A stretch of 64,000 nucleotides of DNA from an uncultured Anaerolineae bacterium (GCA_937944445.1 CALDYP010000011.1:124001-188000); one strand, 5' to 3'; numbered from the stretch's first letter, positions 37,651-45,007 are shown. Numbers and translations are program-made. Notes: a model not told the origin generated them from the sequence alone.

Positions 37651-40600
37651 GCTCGTTCGGGATGACGCTGCGCACGCGCACGCGCACGTAGTTCGTGGTG
37701 GACTTGCCGTTTGCATCGGTGACGGTGTAGCGAATGACGCCCGTGCCGCGGTTGTTGGTGGAGGTCACTTGCAGCTGGTTGTTGACGATGGCCGGCGCGG
37801 GACTAGTGGAGATGACCCCGCGCGGGTCGCTGTCGATAATCGGGCTGGAGAGGGTGAACGGGTAGTCGGCCATCGCCCCAGTTGGCAAGTTGAACTCAGG
37901 GTTTTCCGCCTCTGACCATTCGAAGTTGCCGAACACCACAAACGGGCGCAGCGGCAGCGTGGCGGTCGTGTTGGCCAGCATCGTGATCTCGAGGATGTCG
38001 CCGAGCGGCACGTCATCGCCGATGGAAGCCGTTAGGGGCAGATCAGCCGTCGGGTTGATCGTGACCTCGATCTTGCCCGTGGCTGTCGCGCCTGCTTCGT
38101 CTGTGACGATGTAGAAGATCTCAACTTTGGCGTCTGGGTCGGTGATGCCCTGATTGTAGAAGTGCTCGGGTGGGCAGTAGAGCAGGCGTCCAGAGCCAGA
38201 GGCGGTCGTCAGGGCGACGACGCCGCGCGTGCCCTCAAACTGATCGCCGCAGCGCGTGCTGTAGTTGCGCACGTTGTCGTAGTTGATCGGAGCAATCGGG
38301 CCGGCGGGGCCGTCTTCGTCAAATGTGCCGCTGTTGGGGATGGCAAAGGTGATCGAACCCGCCGCGCCTTGAATGAAGGACGTCATGCCCTCTGGGCCGG
38401 GTGGATCGCACTCGAGGTTGATCACGATGTAGGGCAGGCTGCTGGGGAATTGATCTTCGAGGATGCCCGTCAGCTCAAAGACGCTGCGGCGACCGTTGCC
38501 GTCGCAGTCGTTGTCGTCGATGACCAGCTCAGTGAACTCAAACGCGCCGATGTCGGTGTCTGTGGGGTTGGTCGCTGCGCCGAGCGAGCTGTTGCTGCGC
38601 CGCCGCCCGAAGGCGTCCACGTCGAACGGCGCAGCGTAGTTGTTGGCGTCTGCGGTGGGAATGCCGAACTGGTCGATCGGCCCGCCTTTGTCAATAGCGT
38701 TGTCCGATGTCTTGGCGTTCTGAGCGAGGCCCCAATAGCGCCAATCGGTCGTTTGCAAGTTGGCGTTGAACCCGCTGAAGTCGCTGAAGACGAGAGACGC
38801 GGTGCGGTTGTTGTTAGCGGCGATGCTCACCTGCCCACCACAACTGCCAGCGCTGACCGTCGTTTGCGAGAACCAATTGTAGGTAATCGCCGCCGTCGAG
38901 GTGCTGGGGTTGGGATTGCACGCCCCATTGATGTTGGAATAGCGCAGGATGCCGTGCTGGAAGGTGTTGCTGTGGACGAGGTTGTTGTGGAAGTTGAGGG
39001 TTTGATAGGTGGCGCTGTTCGGGTTGCCCTCCAACACATCGATGTTGGGAACGCCTCGGGTCACAATCGCGCCGAGGTTGCTATTCGTGAACGTGTTGCC
39101 CACGATGGTGTTGTTCACGACGTAGAGCTGGGGCGTGAAGTAGACGCTGATGAGGCCGCCGGAAACGTCTCTGAGTGGAGAACTGGGGTTAGGGCTAGGC
39201 GCTTCGAAGCCCACGTTGTTCAAGAACACGTTGCTGACGATCCGCGTTGCCAGCGCGGTGTCTTGTGCAGTCGTGCGGGCTTGGATGACCGTGTTGGCGC
39301 TGTTGCCGCTGAACGCGTTGGCGACGATGTTCGCGCTGGATTGTTCGATCAACAGGATCGGGCTGAAGTCGAAGAAATCGAAGGTTATGTTGCGGTTGTC
39401 GAGGAACTCGTTGCGGCGGATGAGGGCATTGGTAGAGTCCACAACAGCGAGCGCTGCGGTGACGTAGTCGAACGTGTTGCCGTCAACCGTGTTGCCGCGG
39501 AAGCGGTTCTGCTCAATCGCCACGTTGTCGCTCTGGATGACCAGCATCGGGGTCGCTTCTGGGCCTTGCCACGCTTGCGTCGTGCTGTTGAAGCGCCCCC
39601 AACCTTGATAGTCAACTCCGTTGACGGTGGTCGTGCCGATGCGGTTGCGCCGAATCTTGACGTTTGGACTGCTGTCGATAACCAGCGCTTGCGGGGCGTA
39701 TTGGTTGTCGTTGAGCGCGGTCAAGTCAGCGGCAGGGATGAAGTCAAAGCCCTCCACCGTTAAGCCGCCGGTGATATTGCGGATATAGAAGCCGGCCACC
39801 CGCTCGAACCGCTTGGTAGTCCCAAAGCCTGAAACCTCGTAATCTGGCTCGGTTGGATGACTGTAAGTCTGGCCCGTGATGCGGATGATCGTTCCGAACG
39901 CGGGCAGCTCAGACGCGCCACTGTACGAGATGAGGGTGATGTTGTTGTTCAGGCCAGTCGCCACGATCGGCGTCGTGTATTCGCCCGGGTTCACCACCAC
40001 GCAGTCGTTGGCCGCCGCTTGGCGCAGCGCCAGCCCGATGCTGTAGAAGGGGTCGGTAATCGTTCCTGTGCCGCCGCTGTTGCGATTGGCTTGGCCGACA
40101 TAATGAATCGTGCCAGCGCAGGTGAACCCATCCGGTGGGGTGGTGGGGTTGGTGACGTGGTTCAGGTTGAACCGCGGGTTCCCTAGCGTGGCGATGCCTG
40201 CGCCGTACAGCATGTCGAAGCCGTTAGCGGTGGCAGCTGGCAGGTCAGCTGAGCGCATCTGGAAGTAGAAGCGCACGTTGTTCGTGACCTCGTCAGGGCT
40301 GATGAGCAAGCGGCTGAAACGGTTGTAGCTCGGCGCGCTCGTGTTGGAAAGCAGCAGGGCGGTCATGCCCGCCGCGTGCGCCGCCGCCGCCGAGGAGCCG
40401 CTGAACTTCTTGGCATCGTCCAACCTGTCGACGGTTCCGTCACACTTGCTCGGGTTGCCAGCGCTGAAGATCGAGGTGGTGACGACGGATGGCGCGACGA
40501 AGTCCGGTTTGATGACGTTACGGCTGTAGCCGATGGACGGCATGGAGGGCAGAGTGGAAGGCGTCCCGCCCGGGCCGTAAACCGGGCCGACGGAGGCATC

Positions 40601-43438
40601 TGGCAGGCGCACGAAGTTGATGCCGACGCCCTGCGCCGCACAGACTGCGCCGACCGTGATCACGTCTGGGCTGTCGGCTGGGCGCGCCAGCGAGCCAGCG
40701 TTGGGCACGAGTGTGCCGCCGCTGACGCTGGTGATGAACACCGCAGCCGTTTGAGAGGTTTCAGGGGTGGTGCGCACGGGCACGATCTGCACCTGCACGG
40801 TCGCGCCGCTGGTCGTCCCGCTGATCGTGATCGTGCGGGCGCAGGGGCTGGTCGAGCAGTTGGTTGAATCTGAGAACACGCCTGAGCCGCCAATTTCGCC
40901 CGGGCCATCGCTGATGGAGACGGCTCCGCTCACGCTGAACGTGCCCGTGCTGGTGTTCACGCGGACGATGTCGCCGTGGGTGATCTGGACGTTGACGGTA
41001 ATTGCGCCACCCGTGCTGGTGATGGCGGCATAACGCGGCGCTTGGCCGCTCACGCCGATGTCGGCGGGGTTGCCGTTGTTGCCCGCAGCGGCGATCACCA
41101 CGATGCCGTTTTGACGCGCTAGCGCCAGCTCTGCGTAGGGGTCGCTGCCGCCGCGGCCTGTGCCGTCGCCGAGCGTCTCGTGCACGCCCAAGTCCATCGT
41201 GATGAGCAGTACATCGACATCGTCGAGCACGCGCGCGCGGTTGATCGCGCTGGCCAGCGATGCGTAGCTGTTCGCCTCGTACATGAAGACGGTGGCTGAG
41301 GGCGCAATGTCGCACAGGATCTCAACCACGTTGCGTCCGTGATTGGAGACGCTGGCTGGGTCAGAGTGGGCTTTGAACACGCTGGCAGCGTTGATGCAGG
41401 CGTATTCACCCGATTTGGGCGGAGCCAGTGAAGCAACGCCCGTGCCGAAACCGGTGTCAATCACGCCGATGCGCACGTTTTGGCCGCGCAGGTTGTTCTC
41501 GTGCCAGTCCTGCACGCCCAAGTAGTTGAACGCTTCGGTTGAAACCGTGCCAGTGGGGGCGCTGGAAGGGGCCGCGCTGATGTCGGTTGACGACGCGCCG
41601 ACCCACTGCCGCAGCATGAATACATCCGAGCGCAGCGCAACCGTGAGCAGCGACTGCGGCGTGAGATAGGCGTGGACAGCCAGATCGTCCGTGTAGACGA
41701 CGACGCCGTCAAGCGCCTCAACCGCAGCAGCGACGTCGGCCAGCGCGCTGTAGCTCACTGCGAACACCTCAACACGCACGCGGCCGGCCTCGTCCGTCAC
41801 GAAGAGGGCTTCTGTGATGAAGGCGGCGATGGCGTCCGCGTCCCCGGAGTTGATCGCTTCCTGAAGCTGGCTCAGCGTGCCGGTCAGCTTGTCGGAGGCG
41901 GTTGGAGCCGTTTCGACAGTCAGCGGGGCGAAGTCGGTCAGCGCGACGTCGTCCAGCATCACAGCGCCGCGGGTGGCGAGGCTGAACGCGGCATACTCAA
42001 CGCGGGTGGACTCAGCGTCGATGGTGAACAGCGCGCTGTCGACGTTCACTTGCACGCCAGCGGGACGCAGCGCCACGCGCACGGGATACCACGTGTTGGC
42101 AGACAGCGCCAGTTCATGCGCCTCGGTTGTCTCATCAACGGTGATCATGAGCTGCGAGGGGCTGAGCGACACGCTACGGCTGCCCAGTGTGATGGTCAGC
42201 GCGGCGTCCTCTTGCAGCCAGCGCACCCGCGCGACGAGTTCAACGTCAAGGAACGTTGTGTCGACGGCTGGGGCCAGCAGGCCTTCACCGGCCATCAGCA
42301 GCACGTGGTTCACGTCGTTCTCGGCGACGACGCTGCCCGTCGTCACCCAACCTGTGAGTTCACTCTCGAAGTCGCTTGTCAGGAACGGGGCCGCGCTCGG
42401 CACAAACAACGCTACCTCAGCCTCGTTGTTTACAACTAGCGCTTCCTCAGTGTCGGGTTCGCTGGTCTCTACGGGGTCAGCTGTGCTTTCAGGTTCAACC
42501 GCGGCGTCGGTGGTCTCGGCGGTTGGGTCAATTGTCTGGGTAGGCTCAGTGGGAGGGAGTGTGATCTCTGGGGCTGTCGGGAGAGGGTCGAGTTCTTGGA
42601 GGATCAACTGGGAAAGCGCCACGCTGCCACCCTCGGCGGGCGACGCCTCAAGGCGCAGTGGGGCAGGCAGCATGCCATCAAGCGCAGCAGAATAAGCGTT
42701 CATCCCGTCGATGGTGACCGTGACAATGCCCGCTTGGGCGGTGATTTGCAGCGCATACGAGCGCGCTTCACCATCGGGCGACGTGATGATGGGCGACGTG
42801 GTGAGCACTTCGTCACCCTGATACAGGCGGCTGTTGCCGAACGCATCGAGCAGCAGGTCAACGCCGCTCACTTTCACGCGCAGGGTGCTGCCGACGCTGA
42901 CAGCGACCTGTGCGTTCAGCGTGAAGTTCGCATGGAGGAAGTTGTAATAAGCTGCCGAAGCAGGGGATGTCTCAGCGATCAACGCCGCGTCGCCGTCTAG
43001 GCTGCCGAGGCCCCAACCAGCTAGTTCCCATCCATCGCCGGTGAACGCATCAAAGGTTTCGACGATTAGCTGGCGGCTGTTAATCCCCTCGGGGGTAATG
43101 ATGATGATGCCAGCGTCGGATGTGGGAGCGGGTGAGGGGAACGGTTCAGGCTCTGGCGCGGCTTCAGCCGGGGTTCCCTCGGTAGGGGGTGGCGTCTCAA
43201 CAGGTGCGCTGAGGTCAGCCGTTGGGGTGGCAGGAATTTCTGGAACTTCCGTGCTGAACGGAGTTTCCGTGACGATGATGGTAGACTCAGATTCGAGCGG
43301 CTGTTCAGGCGTGGCTTCGCCTGTGTCCTGCGCAAAGATGGACAGCGACACGCTAAACGCCAACAGGATCAACCACAGATGGCGCATCTGAAACGTGGTT
43401 GTTGGGCTAGCTCTCAGCAAACGACGTGATTTCCCCAT
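28361..43438 (-). CDS. Giant secreted subtilisin-like serine protease/adhesin (5,025 aa)
   Basis: One uninterrupted frame starts at ATG 43438 with GGAGG 6 nt upstream. Residues 1-36 form a signal peptide with a long basic n-region (MGKSRRLLR, then LWLILLAFSVSLSIFAQ). Residues about 38-110 are a Thr/Pro/Glu linker, followed by lectin-like sandwiches. An S8 peptidase domain spans about 640-1060: Asp661 (GVIDTGFG), His700 (SNHGRNV), oxyanion Asn787 (AAGNNGN) and Ser1016 (SGSSAAAAHAAG). A right-handed beta-helix (about 1105-1640) and cadherin-like segments (to about 1940) follow. The remainder is about 17 beta-sandwich modules that open with a GxYDD/YET-like turn, contain GTGF-like cores, and end in xxDAVQV-like strands. 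There is no LPXTG or C-terminal TM. The role is inferred: an extracellular protease with polymer- or surface-binding stalk. Confidence 0.9.
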   Translation of the reverse strand: MGKSRRLLRASPTTTFQMRHLWLILLAFSVSLSIFAQDTGEATPEQPLESESTIIVTETPFSTEVPEIPATPTADLSAPVETPPPTEGTPAEAAPEPEPFPSPAPTSDAGIIIITPEGINSRQLIVETFDAFTGDGWELAGWGLGSLDGDAALIAETSPASAAYYNFLHANFTLNAQVAVSVGSTLRVKVSGVDLLLDAFGNSRLYQGDEVLTTSPIITSPDGEARSYALQITAQAGIVTVTIDGMNAYSAALDGMLPAPLRLEASPAEGGSVALSQLILQELDPLPTAPEITLPPTEPTQTIDPTAETTDAAVEPESTADPVETSEPDTEEALVVNNEAEVALFVPSAAPFLTSDFESELTGWVTTGSVVAENDVNHVLLMAGEGLLAPAVDTTFLDVELVARVRWLQEDAALTITLGSRSVSLSPSQLMITVDETTEAHELALSANTWYPVRVALRPAGVQVNVDSALFTIDAESTRVEYAAFSLATRGAVMLDDVALTDFAPLTVETAPTASDKLTGTLSQLQEAINSGDADAIAAFITEALFVTDEAGRVRVEVFAVSYSALADVAAAVEALDGVVVYTDDLAVHAYLTPQSLLTVALRSDVFMLRQWVGASSTDISAAPSSAPTGTVSTEAFNYLGVQDWHENNLRGQNVRIGVIDTGFGTGVASLAPPKSGEYACINAASVFKAHSDPASVSNHGRNVVEILCDIAPSATVFMYEANSYASLASAINRARVLDDVDVLLITMDLGVHETLGDGTGRGGSDPYAELALARQNGIVVIAAAGNNGNPADIGVSGQAPRYAAITSTGGAITVNVQITHGDIVRVNTSTGTFSVSGAVSISDGPGEIGGSGVFSDSTNCSTSPCARTITISGTTSGATVQVQIVPVRTTPETSQTAAVFITSVSGGTLVPNAGSLARPADSPDVITVGAVCAAQGVGINFVRLPDASVGPVYGPGGTPSTLPSMPSIGYSRNVIKPDFVAPSVVTTSIFSAGNPSKCDGTVDRLDDAKKFSGSSAAAAHAAGMTALLLSNTSAPSYNRFSRLLISPDEVTNNVRFYFQMRSADLPAATANGFDMLYGAGIATLGNPRFNLNHVTNPTTPPDGFTCAGTIHYVGQANRNSGGTGTITDPFYSIGLALRQAAANDCVVVNPGEYTTPIVATGLNNNITLISYSGASELPAFGTIIRITGQTYSHPTEPDYEVSGFGTTKRFERVAGFYIRNITGGLTVEGFDFIPAADLTALNDNQYAPQALVIDSSPNVKIRRNRIGTTTVNGVDYQGWGRFNSTTQAWQGPEATPMLVIQSDNVAIEQNRFRGNTVDGNTFDYVTAALAVVDSTNALIRRNEFLDNRNITFDFFDFSPILLIEQSSANIVANAFSGNSANTVIQARTTAQDTALATRIVSNVFLNNVGFEAPSPNPSSPLRDVSGGLISVYFTPQLYVVNNTIVGNTFTNSNLGAIVTRGVPNIDVLEGNPNSATYQTLNFHNNLVHSNTFQHGILRYSNINGACNPNPSTSTAAITYNWFSQTTVSAGSCGGQVSIAANNNRTASLVFSDFSGFNANLQTTDWRYWGLAQNAKTSDNAIDKGGPIDQFGIPTADANNYAAPFDVDAFGRRRSNSSLGAATNPTDTDIGAFEFTELVIDDNDCDGNGRRSVFELTGILEDQFPSSLPYIVINLECDPPGPEGMTSFIQGAAGSITFAIPNSGTFDEDGPAGPIAPINYDNVRNYSTRCGDQFEGTRGVVALTTASGSGRLLYCPPEHFYNQGITDPDAKVEIFYIVTDEAGATATGKIEVTINPTADLPLTASIGDDVPLGDILEITMLANTTATLPLRPFVVFGNFEWSEAENPEFNLPTGAMADYPFTLSSPIIDSDPRGVISTSPAPAIVNNQLQVTSTNNRGTGVIRYTVTDANGKSTTNYVRVRVRSVIPNEPGLYDDSSIYWRYENAQPSPQVGTFRWQALSNPRAINNTLHQSNGSGDRAIFQMIGTGFVLYMQGTGGAGAQYKIRVNDVETDVWSYAFSTTAASNPPISTTTIDLDAASAGTGVLTCYAGARNVVLPASTPTRFLSNNMPGPYTVMCNGTTNQQMEVVIENGSPNGPTLAIDAFGLLDDTTPVTSSGPFGPGTYDFDNAEMRNIFASKANWAEVRVPQLTRAIAFRAVDGADDVSFRINGATGFALGTTLMPAGAEFRLCVRDVSNNHDLCQLVDTSPLGVATPLAYNAYVPWYGLNDEREYEITISGIVRPALPAVLSNLGTLVLDGLVVFGPQHNMNGTLPNGTTENDQLVDFAYLGGIEDSWVHAFNVPAASNQSLSTTTVTHAGPFLAFRIAADAEYFLYDFNNTNALTRQLMICVDRHVLTAATNDFGRCIVVDTRAGTYRQVLGDDGTLSPTNGTANIRPTRNTLLISDDLFVGGWPNVNPTPGYHQVEIFSLLNEPFNFDRVTVYGAGVLPPGVHEDFAAAVQYYDNTNTLMTPGVFNPRDPVLNFNASTTTANTFLIVNDGTATRDSSGSVVWTKQVGASVVFGVDGDGFIPRFRLDRQSDAVSICWLRTSGPLPLPNVIRSTGTCVIYENFSAGLLFNQMRPITGLDNTISSTDYYAVAITHLGDNLTPVKINAPYLNMWFDGVTVLNDDWQSLTPLTPGTVYETSFVNRAAQNRFAYSPTVWSTVNGPVTQFSGGSYDISRNIMGASVTFRTSGADAVRFRRNLSAGQALLQFCAALETTPNDRRCVVVNNAGSGFGHHVNVLLNETGSTAPHVVSITALTAGNFILDTIEPVVNTTPLTAGFYDDDAVGISYFGGASANLVPNGSFESFDQVGTQRTPSAWAVTGSLPAANFTSGAPAFNGSLAGAAVVTGNGQGILSSEIAFKGGRSYIVTARVMIDGATGVPTPTVTLDLFDGSTAISAFTPQTVSYIATRAYQVVYYVFSPASDVTGRLRFVGNDLQPTTPTNLASRRFLVDEVGVFEVGQADWETVVNNAAFGRYVTRSIQPGAEARFSFTGTGVRIGMVLDTFAGRVEICYATNPALTGANCVQYENERAAATTRVSRTIAGLTANTYYVRIRDTEEGTTALTAGNPSRPRTAPMGRVAIDFVEVLNDPLPPTILTDVTANETFQISGVNALQLLPTNGWLYRSAPNLTAFSGNSNVAVADPNSGAVSSVIAGHVGVMRLDLSQGATVVLYSDAPNATKADLLYCVDGQDGEITFNPLTRRYGITGSTRCGVTSALATSAQAVLVLSPATANSTLTFTALAPAPLLIDGYQVLLGTQLAPGYYETSLSESGTCVGTLSNNGCVGGSSSSIFSADTPSNWFRQSSPTFSGGTSLVLSNASGTVGSAGSPRTGVPSRLTFQIENATGFSLITTTNPLGGSFNVTAVGTNTFTFTGTTQSPATFNRVSIPFTGLPLGNYTVTIENTTAVNLYVDAIEVYGELYALGSLYDDSARDLNGDLLITYGPSVNTWTRVEGNPAATSLNRTFHAATAAGAVAMFEVGENDPATGIKIYTSSPTAATAVQVCWKDLDTPASAQQCGSPLNLTSGRATQMFTSAGHYAVSIVNTLNQRLQLDAVQVMEAGGLTEGIYTVQELRDDTNANFNGTWTFNNATNATTATRTAPASQFTFTMKGIGFSILLNESTASASPYTLCVTRATPCDTVNQTINRIPAPLATSPFALTVVGLHNASGQNETYTVTLSSTDTRPLTVSGLHILGAKPSSFRLDASSPRAEDDDPRLRTLPFNWTVLTVNRTGSVSGDSQALGTRRGGVFYFEFAGSFPAVEYVRQISTAFSNVDICFGPIGSTASLWANHTTNCVNVDNKEANAFARATVASTSLTCTAGCWVIVRPAEDRQVALDLVRLVAPGEPLKAGLYEENFPGLRHFNQTSSTTYDISANADDLMGMHILPRITAAGASGTFVRRYVAATTTAGTSALNGGLYFTMEGTGFSVGFVNDPFQDEVRICYLNYTGPEPNVQTVLTTGRCQTFDNQSAATAFRVNRSILGLPQGTYAGVVQMLADNGIPAVHAPSQLPLRMDIDTVTIYDDMWFANSEPNWLDDTHTTAITPAMGRVETNFNNRMADRRVQFFGTWSNVANARYSGGRYDLTSSAGAGILFRTANANAITLYTALGNAFTEVIICATPLNLNPLTQSGSTTCVEESLRGTGFQQPINVTLGDAVDEYVVSITTKRNAQFHLDAIQVFDSTVALTPGLYESSDARIRYDRTYQNLVPNGDFEVTNAARVPLHWTTVGSPTSFTTVNSAVINGTKYATFSGGVNTGIRSETFTVPTTGTYPIAVYVLLTRGSAQVRLREETPTGVVTDIFPLTRPSNVWQVYRKSFELVAGNDYFIEIVSTNASAIVGVDAVQVNTGGLWTTEFNGTYSGGSLRRSLTAGASATFNFTGTGFALGMLVDRSGGETEVCYGVGTPTNCFVYQNELAAPSARVSRVIAGLPLNTYVVRIREMDDGFSTLVLNNPQALRPNANVISRVALDTVEIFGATTLPALPTGSFNENATNPSGVPYFRFFPENRFRVITGGPAAAFSDQSFAAVVENNGAISNTFAGPSMVFNINKQQGRSATLVFSLGPVNASRSTQVLICAGNNINGAIAWNGVAFQMANAGTPGSCTLRTTARADRELIVNAADLSALSTSASGTVRVSITALVPGRFEIDGVTYIQGNALPSGLNDDFLAAPPTNSIAAQNAALLKFAVGNNFGVNRDARLFSAAVPTGCRQTEQWCLLRNNSYFGTTAAYTRANDATLTFNFEGTGFGLMVQPELNAGDLRICYKRASNQTAFPSIGGETDAEDVELNVNSNSGIYCERVRLNTATTGATPWQGLNRTLINPNASFRYTFAYYGLPQGRYTVEVRTILPVMNPGRVVIDAVNVFSNPTTLPPLQPGLHDDNVPSIRYEPSLAWARQATPAQPPAGAYGRAESITRLAGSVAQLRVEGNSVTFFQSLTGGSSRHVNLCLLITAAGSNPGNVHCGETSQTVQRPSVQQAWWSQAGAGRMSPVMIYGLGEGVHTLIIENRDHNRPLSIDAIAVQP
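29450..36095 (-). repeat. Two ~815-residue blocks with identical module order (segmental duplication)
   Basis: Block A spans residues about 2448-3265 (36095-33645) and block B about 3854-4665 (31878-29450). Both run through the same sequence of landmarks: a VRICY/VSICW module with a Cys-rich FDGVTVLNDDW or DIDTVTIYDDM end; a YETSFVNRAAQNRF or VETNFNNRMADRRV module; a YDDD/YESS turn into an LVPNGSFE/LVPNGDFE insert; a GTGVRIGMVLD/GTGFALGMLVD module; and a module with LLIDGYQV/EIDGVTYI. The order and near-equal length imply duplication of the whole block followed by divergence. Confidence 0.7.
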
Positions 43439-43469
43439 GGCTTTCCTCCAAAATGCCTAGCGCCCGATT

Positions 43470-43488
43470 ATTAATTGTGGATTAATTG
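43470..43488. promoter_or_regulatory. 11-bp-period direct repeat upstream of the giant protease gene
   Basis: ATTAATTG occurs twice (43470-43477 and 43481-43488) with a 3-nt spacer, i.e. on one face of the helix. Such repeats are typical of OmpR/PhoB-type sites. An AATAAT -10-like hexamer for the protease gene (43472-43467) overlaps the first copy and lacks a good -35, which would fit an activator-dependent promoter. Confidence 0.35.
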
Positions 43489-43545
43489 ATAGCGGGTTCA
43501 TGGCGCTTTCCCTGCTTCATTATCGTTCAACGTGGTCACTGTTTG

Positions 43546-43574
43546 TTGTATGGGCTTCTATACAAAGGTATGAT
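43546..43574 (+). promoter_or_regulatory. Promoter of the 43622 operon
   Basis: TTGTAT (43546-43551) and TATGAT (43569-43574, 5/6) are spaced by 17 nt, 47 nt before the GTG start. Confidence 0.6.
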
Positions 43575-43621
43575 CTGTACAATATCCGTACATTTGTTTA
43601 ATCAGTGGATGAGGCTACGTC

Positions 43622-44083
43622 GTGACCGTTCCTGAGGAAGCAAAGCAAGGCCTACGCAGGCATCACCGCGAAACGCGCTGGCAAATCTGGCTGCCTTTCA
43701 TTGGAGCGGTTTTGCTCACGGTGTTGTTGAGCATGCTGTTGGTGGTGCTGCGAGACGAGAACACGCTGGCGCGAGCAAACGCGATGGCGAGCCTCGCGCT
43801 CATCGTTGCGTGCCTGCTGCCGGGGGTTGTATTCGCGCTCGTTGTGTTTGTCGTTTTGGTGGTGCTGGTGGTTGGCATGAACGCTTTGCACCGCATGACG
43901 ATCCCGCCCTTGCAACGTGTGGAGCAGGTGGCTTATCAAGCACGTCTAAAGGTAGACGGATGGGCGCAGCGGGCGAATCAATCGGCGCTGCGCTGGGGCA
44001 GCTTTTTTGCCCCACTGGATCATCTCTTCGAACGACTCGATCAATTCTTGAAGGAGCAGCAACATGACCGTGAACAAGGATGA
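43622..44083 (+). CDS. Small membrane protein, two hydrophobic segments
   Basis: This 153-residue protein of unknown function has a basic N-terminus (GLRRHHRETRWQIWLPF) leading into TM1 (IGAVLLTVLLSMLLVVL) and TM2 (LALIVACLLPGVVFALVVFVVLVVLVVG). A soluble amphipathic C-terminal part follows (RVEQVAYQARLKVDGWAQ to HLFERLDQFLKEQQ) that could form a coiled coil. The start is the GTG at 43622 with GATGAGG about 7 nt upstream. Its end overlaps the next gene by 20 nt. I recognise no family. Confidence 0.65.
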   Translation: MTVPEEAKQGLRRHHRETRWQIWLPFIGAVLLTVLLSMLLVVLRDENTLARANAMASLALIVACLLPGVVFALVVFVVLVVLVVGMNALHRMTIPPLQRVEQVAYQARLKVDGWAQRANQSALRWGSFFAPLDHLFERLDQFLKEQQHDREQG

Positions 44084-44294
44084 ACGTTGGAAGTCTCGTA
44101 CCTATGTGATGGGGCTTGCGCTGGGCGCTGTGGTCGGCCTGATGTCTGCCTATCTGTTTGTGCGTTCAGCCGAGGAAAACCCCGAGACAGGTCGTCCTGA
44201 GCCGATCCAAACTGGCACGCTCATCACGTTGGTGTTGGGAATTCTAGGGCTGATGCGGCAAATTGCGGAGAGCGGCAAGCCGCGGCGCAAGTAG
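44064..44294 (+). CDS. Small membrane protein, two TM segments
   Basis: This 76-residue protein has a basic head (NKDERWKSR), TM1 (TYVMGLALGAVVGLMSAYLFV), a short polar loop rich in Glu/Pro, TM2 (TGTLITLVLGILGLMRQIA) and a basic tail. AAGGAGCAGC lies just before the ATG. It is translationally coupled to the preceding membrane gene and is followed 2 nt later by the SRAP gene. The function is unknown; the pair could be a small membrane complex. Confidence 0.65.
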   Translation: MTVNKDERWKSRTYVMGLALGAVVGLMSAYLFVRSAEENPETGRPEPIQTGTLITLVLGILGLMRQIAESGKPRRK

Positions 44295-44296
44295 CC

Positions 44297-44983
44297 ATGT
44301 GTGGCCGTTACACGCTGAGTGCAACGCCAGAGGCGATCCAGCAGGCGTTTGACCTTGAGGCTGTGCCGGATGGCCTCACGCCGCGTTACAACATTGCGCC
44401 CACACAGGCGATACCGATCATTACGAACGAATCGCCACGGATGCTGACTTTCGTCACGTGGGGGTTGATCCCGTCGTGGGCGAAGGATACTTCGATGAGC
44501 GCAAAACTCATCAACGCGCGAGCAGAGACGCTCTCTGAAAAGCCGTCGTTCCGCAGCGCTTACAAATATCGGCGCTGTCTGATCCCTGCGGATGGGTTTT
44601 ACGAGTGGCTGCAAGACGGCAAAGCGAAGCGCCCTCAGTACATCTATCGACGGGATCGGGCGTTGTTCGCGTTCGCCGGGCTGTGGGAGCGCTGGAACAG
44701 CCCTGACGGGAGCGAAGTGCTATCTGCCACGATCATCACCACGGAGCCAAACGCGACAATCGCGCCACTGCATCATCGCATGGCTGTCATGCTGGATCCA
44801 TCAGATTACAGGACGTGGCTCGACGCAGATGCTGAACCAGCGGTGCTGCAAGCGCTGCTGCGCCCCGCGCCGGATGATCTGCTGGTCTACCACGAGGTGT
44901 CACCAGCGGTTAACAACGCGCGCCATGATAGCCCTGACATGATTGAACCGGTGAAACCGATCGAGCAAAGGCCGCTGTTGTGA
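44297..44983 (+). CDS. SRAP (HMCES/YedK-type) abasic-site protein
   Basis: This 228-residue protein begins MCGRYTLS, where Cys2 (N-terminal after Met removal) forms the thiazolidine crosslink to abasic sites in single-stranded DNA. Other conserved blocks are RYNIAPTQAIPII, WGLIPSWAKD, INARAETLSEKPSFR (Asn), CLIPADGFYEW (Glu) and the LHHRMAVML His. The length is typical. It probably shields or self-reverses abasic-site crosslinks during DNA repair. A terminator hairpin overlaps its stop. Confidence 0.94.
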   Translation: MCGRYTLSATPEAIQQAFDLEAVPDGLTPRYNIAPTQAIPIITNESPRMLTFVTWGLIPSWAKDTSMSAKLINARAETLSEKPSFRSAYKYRRCLIPADGFYEWLQDGKAKRPQYIYRRDRALFAFAGLWERWNSPDGSEVLSATIITTEPNATIAPLHHRMAVMLDPSDYRTWLDADAEPAVLQALLRPAPDDLLVYHEVSPAVNNARHDSPDMIEPVKPIEQRPLL

Positions 44984-44999
44984 ACACCCCCAACAGCGG
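44972..44999 (+). terminator. Hairpin terminator shared by SRAP and ftsK genes
   Basis: CCGCTGTTG (44972-44980) pairs with CAACAGCGG (44991-44999); the SRAP stop codon sits in the 10-nt loop. T-tracts on both sides are weak. Its position between convergent stops suggests bidirectional use. Confidence 0.6.
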
Positions 45000-45007
45000 T
45001 TCTTGGC

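Noticed and set aside
38162-39763. 533-codon plus-strand frame antisense to the giant gene
   Set aside because: Shadow of the beta-helix and cadherin-like region; no SD, no family motif.
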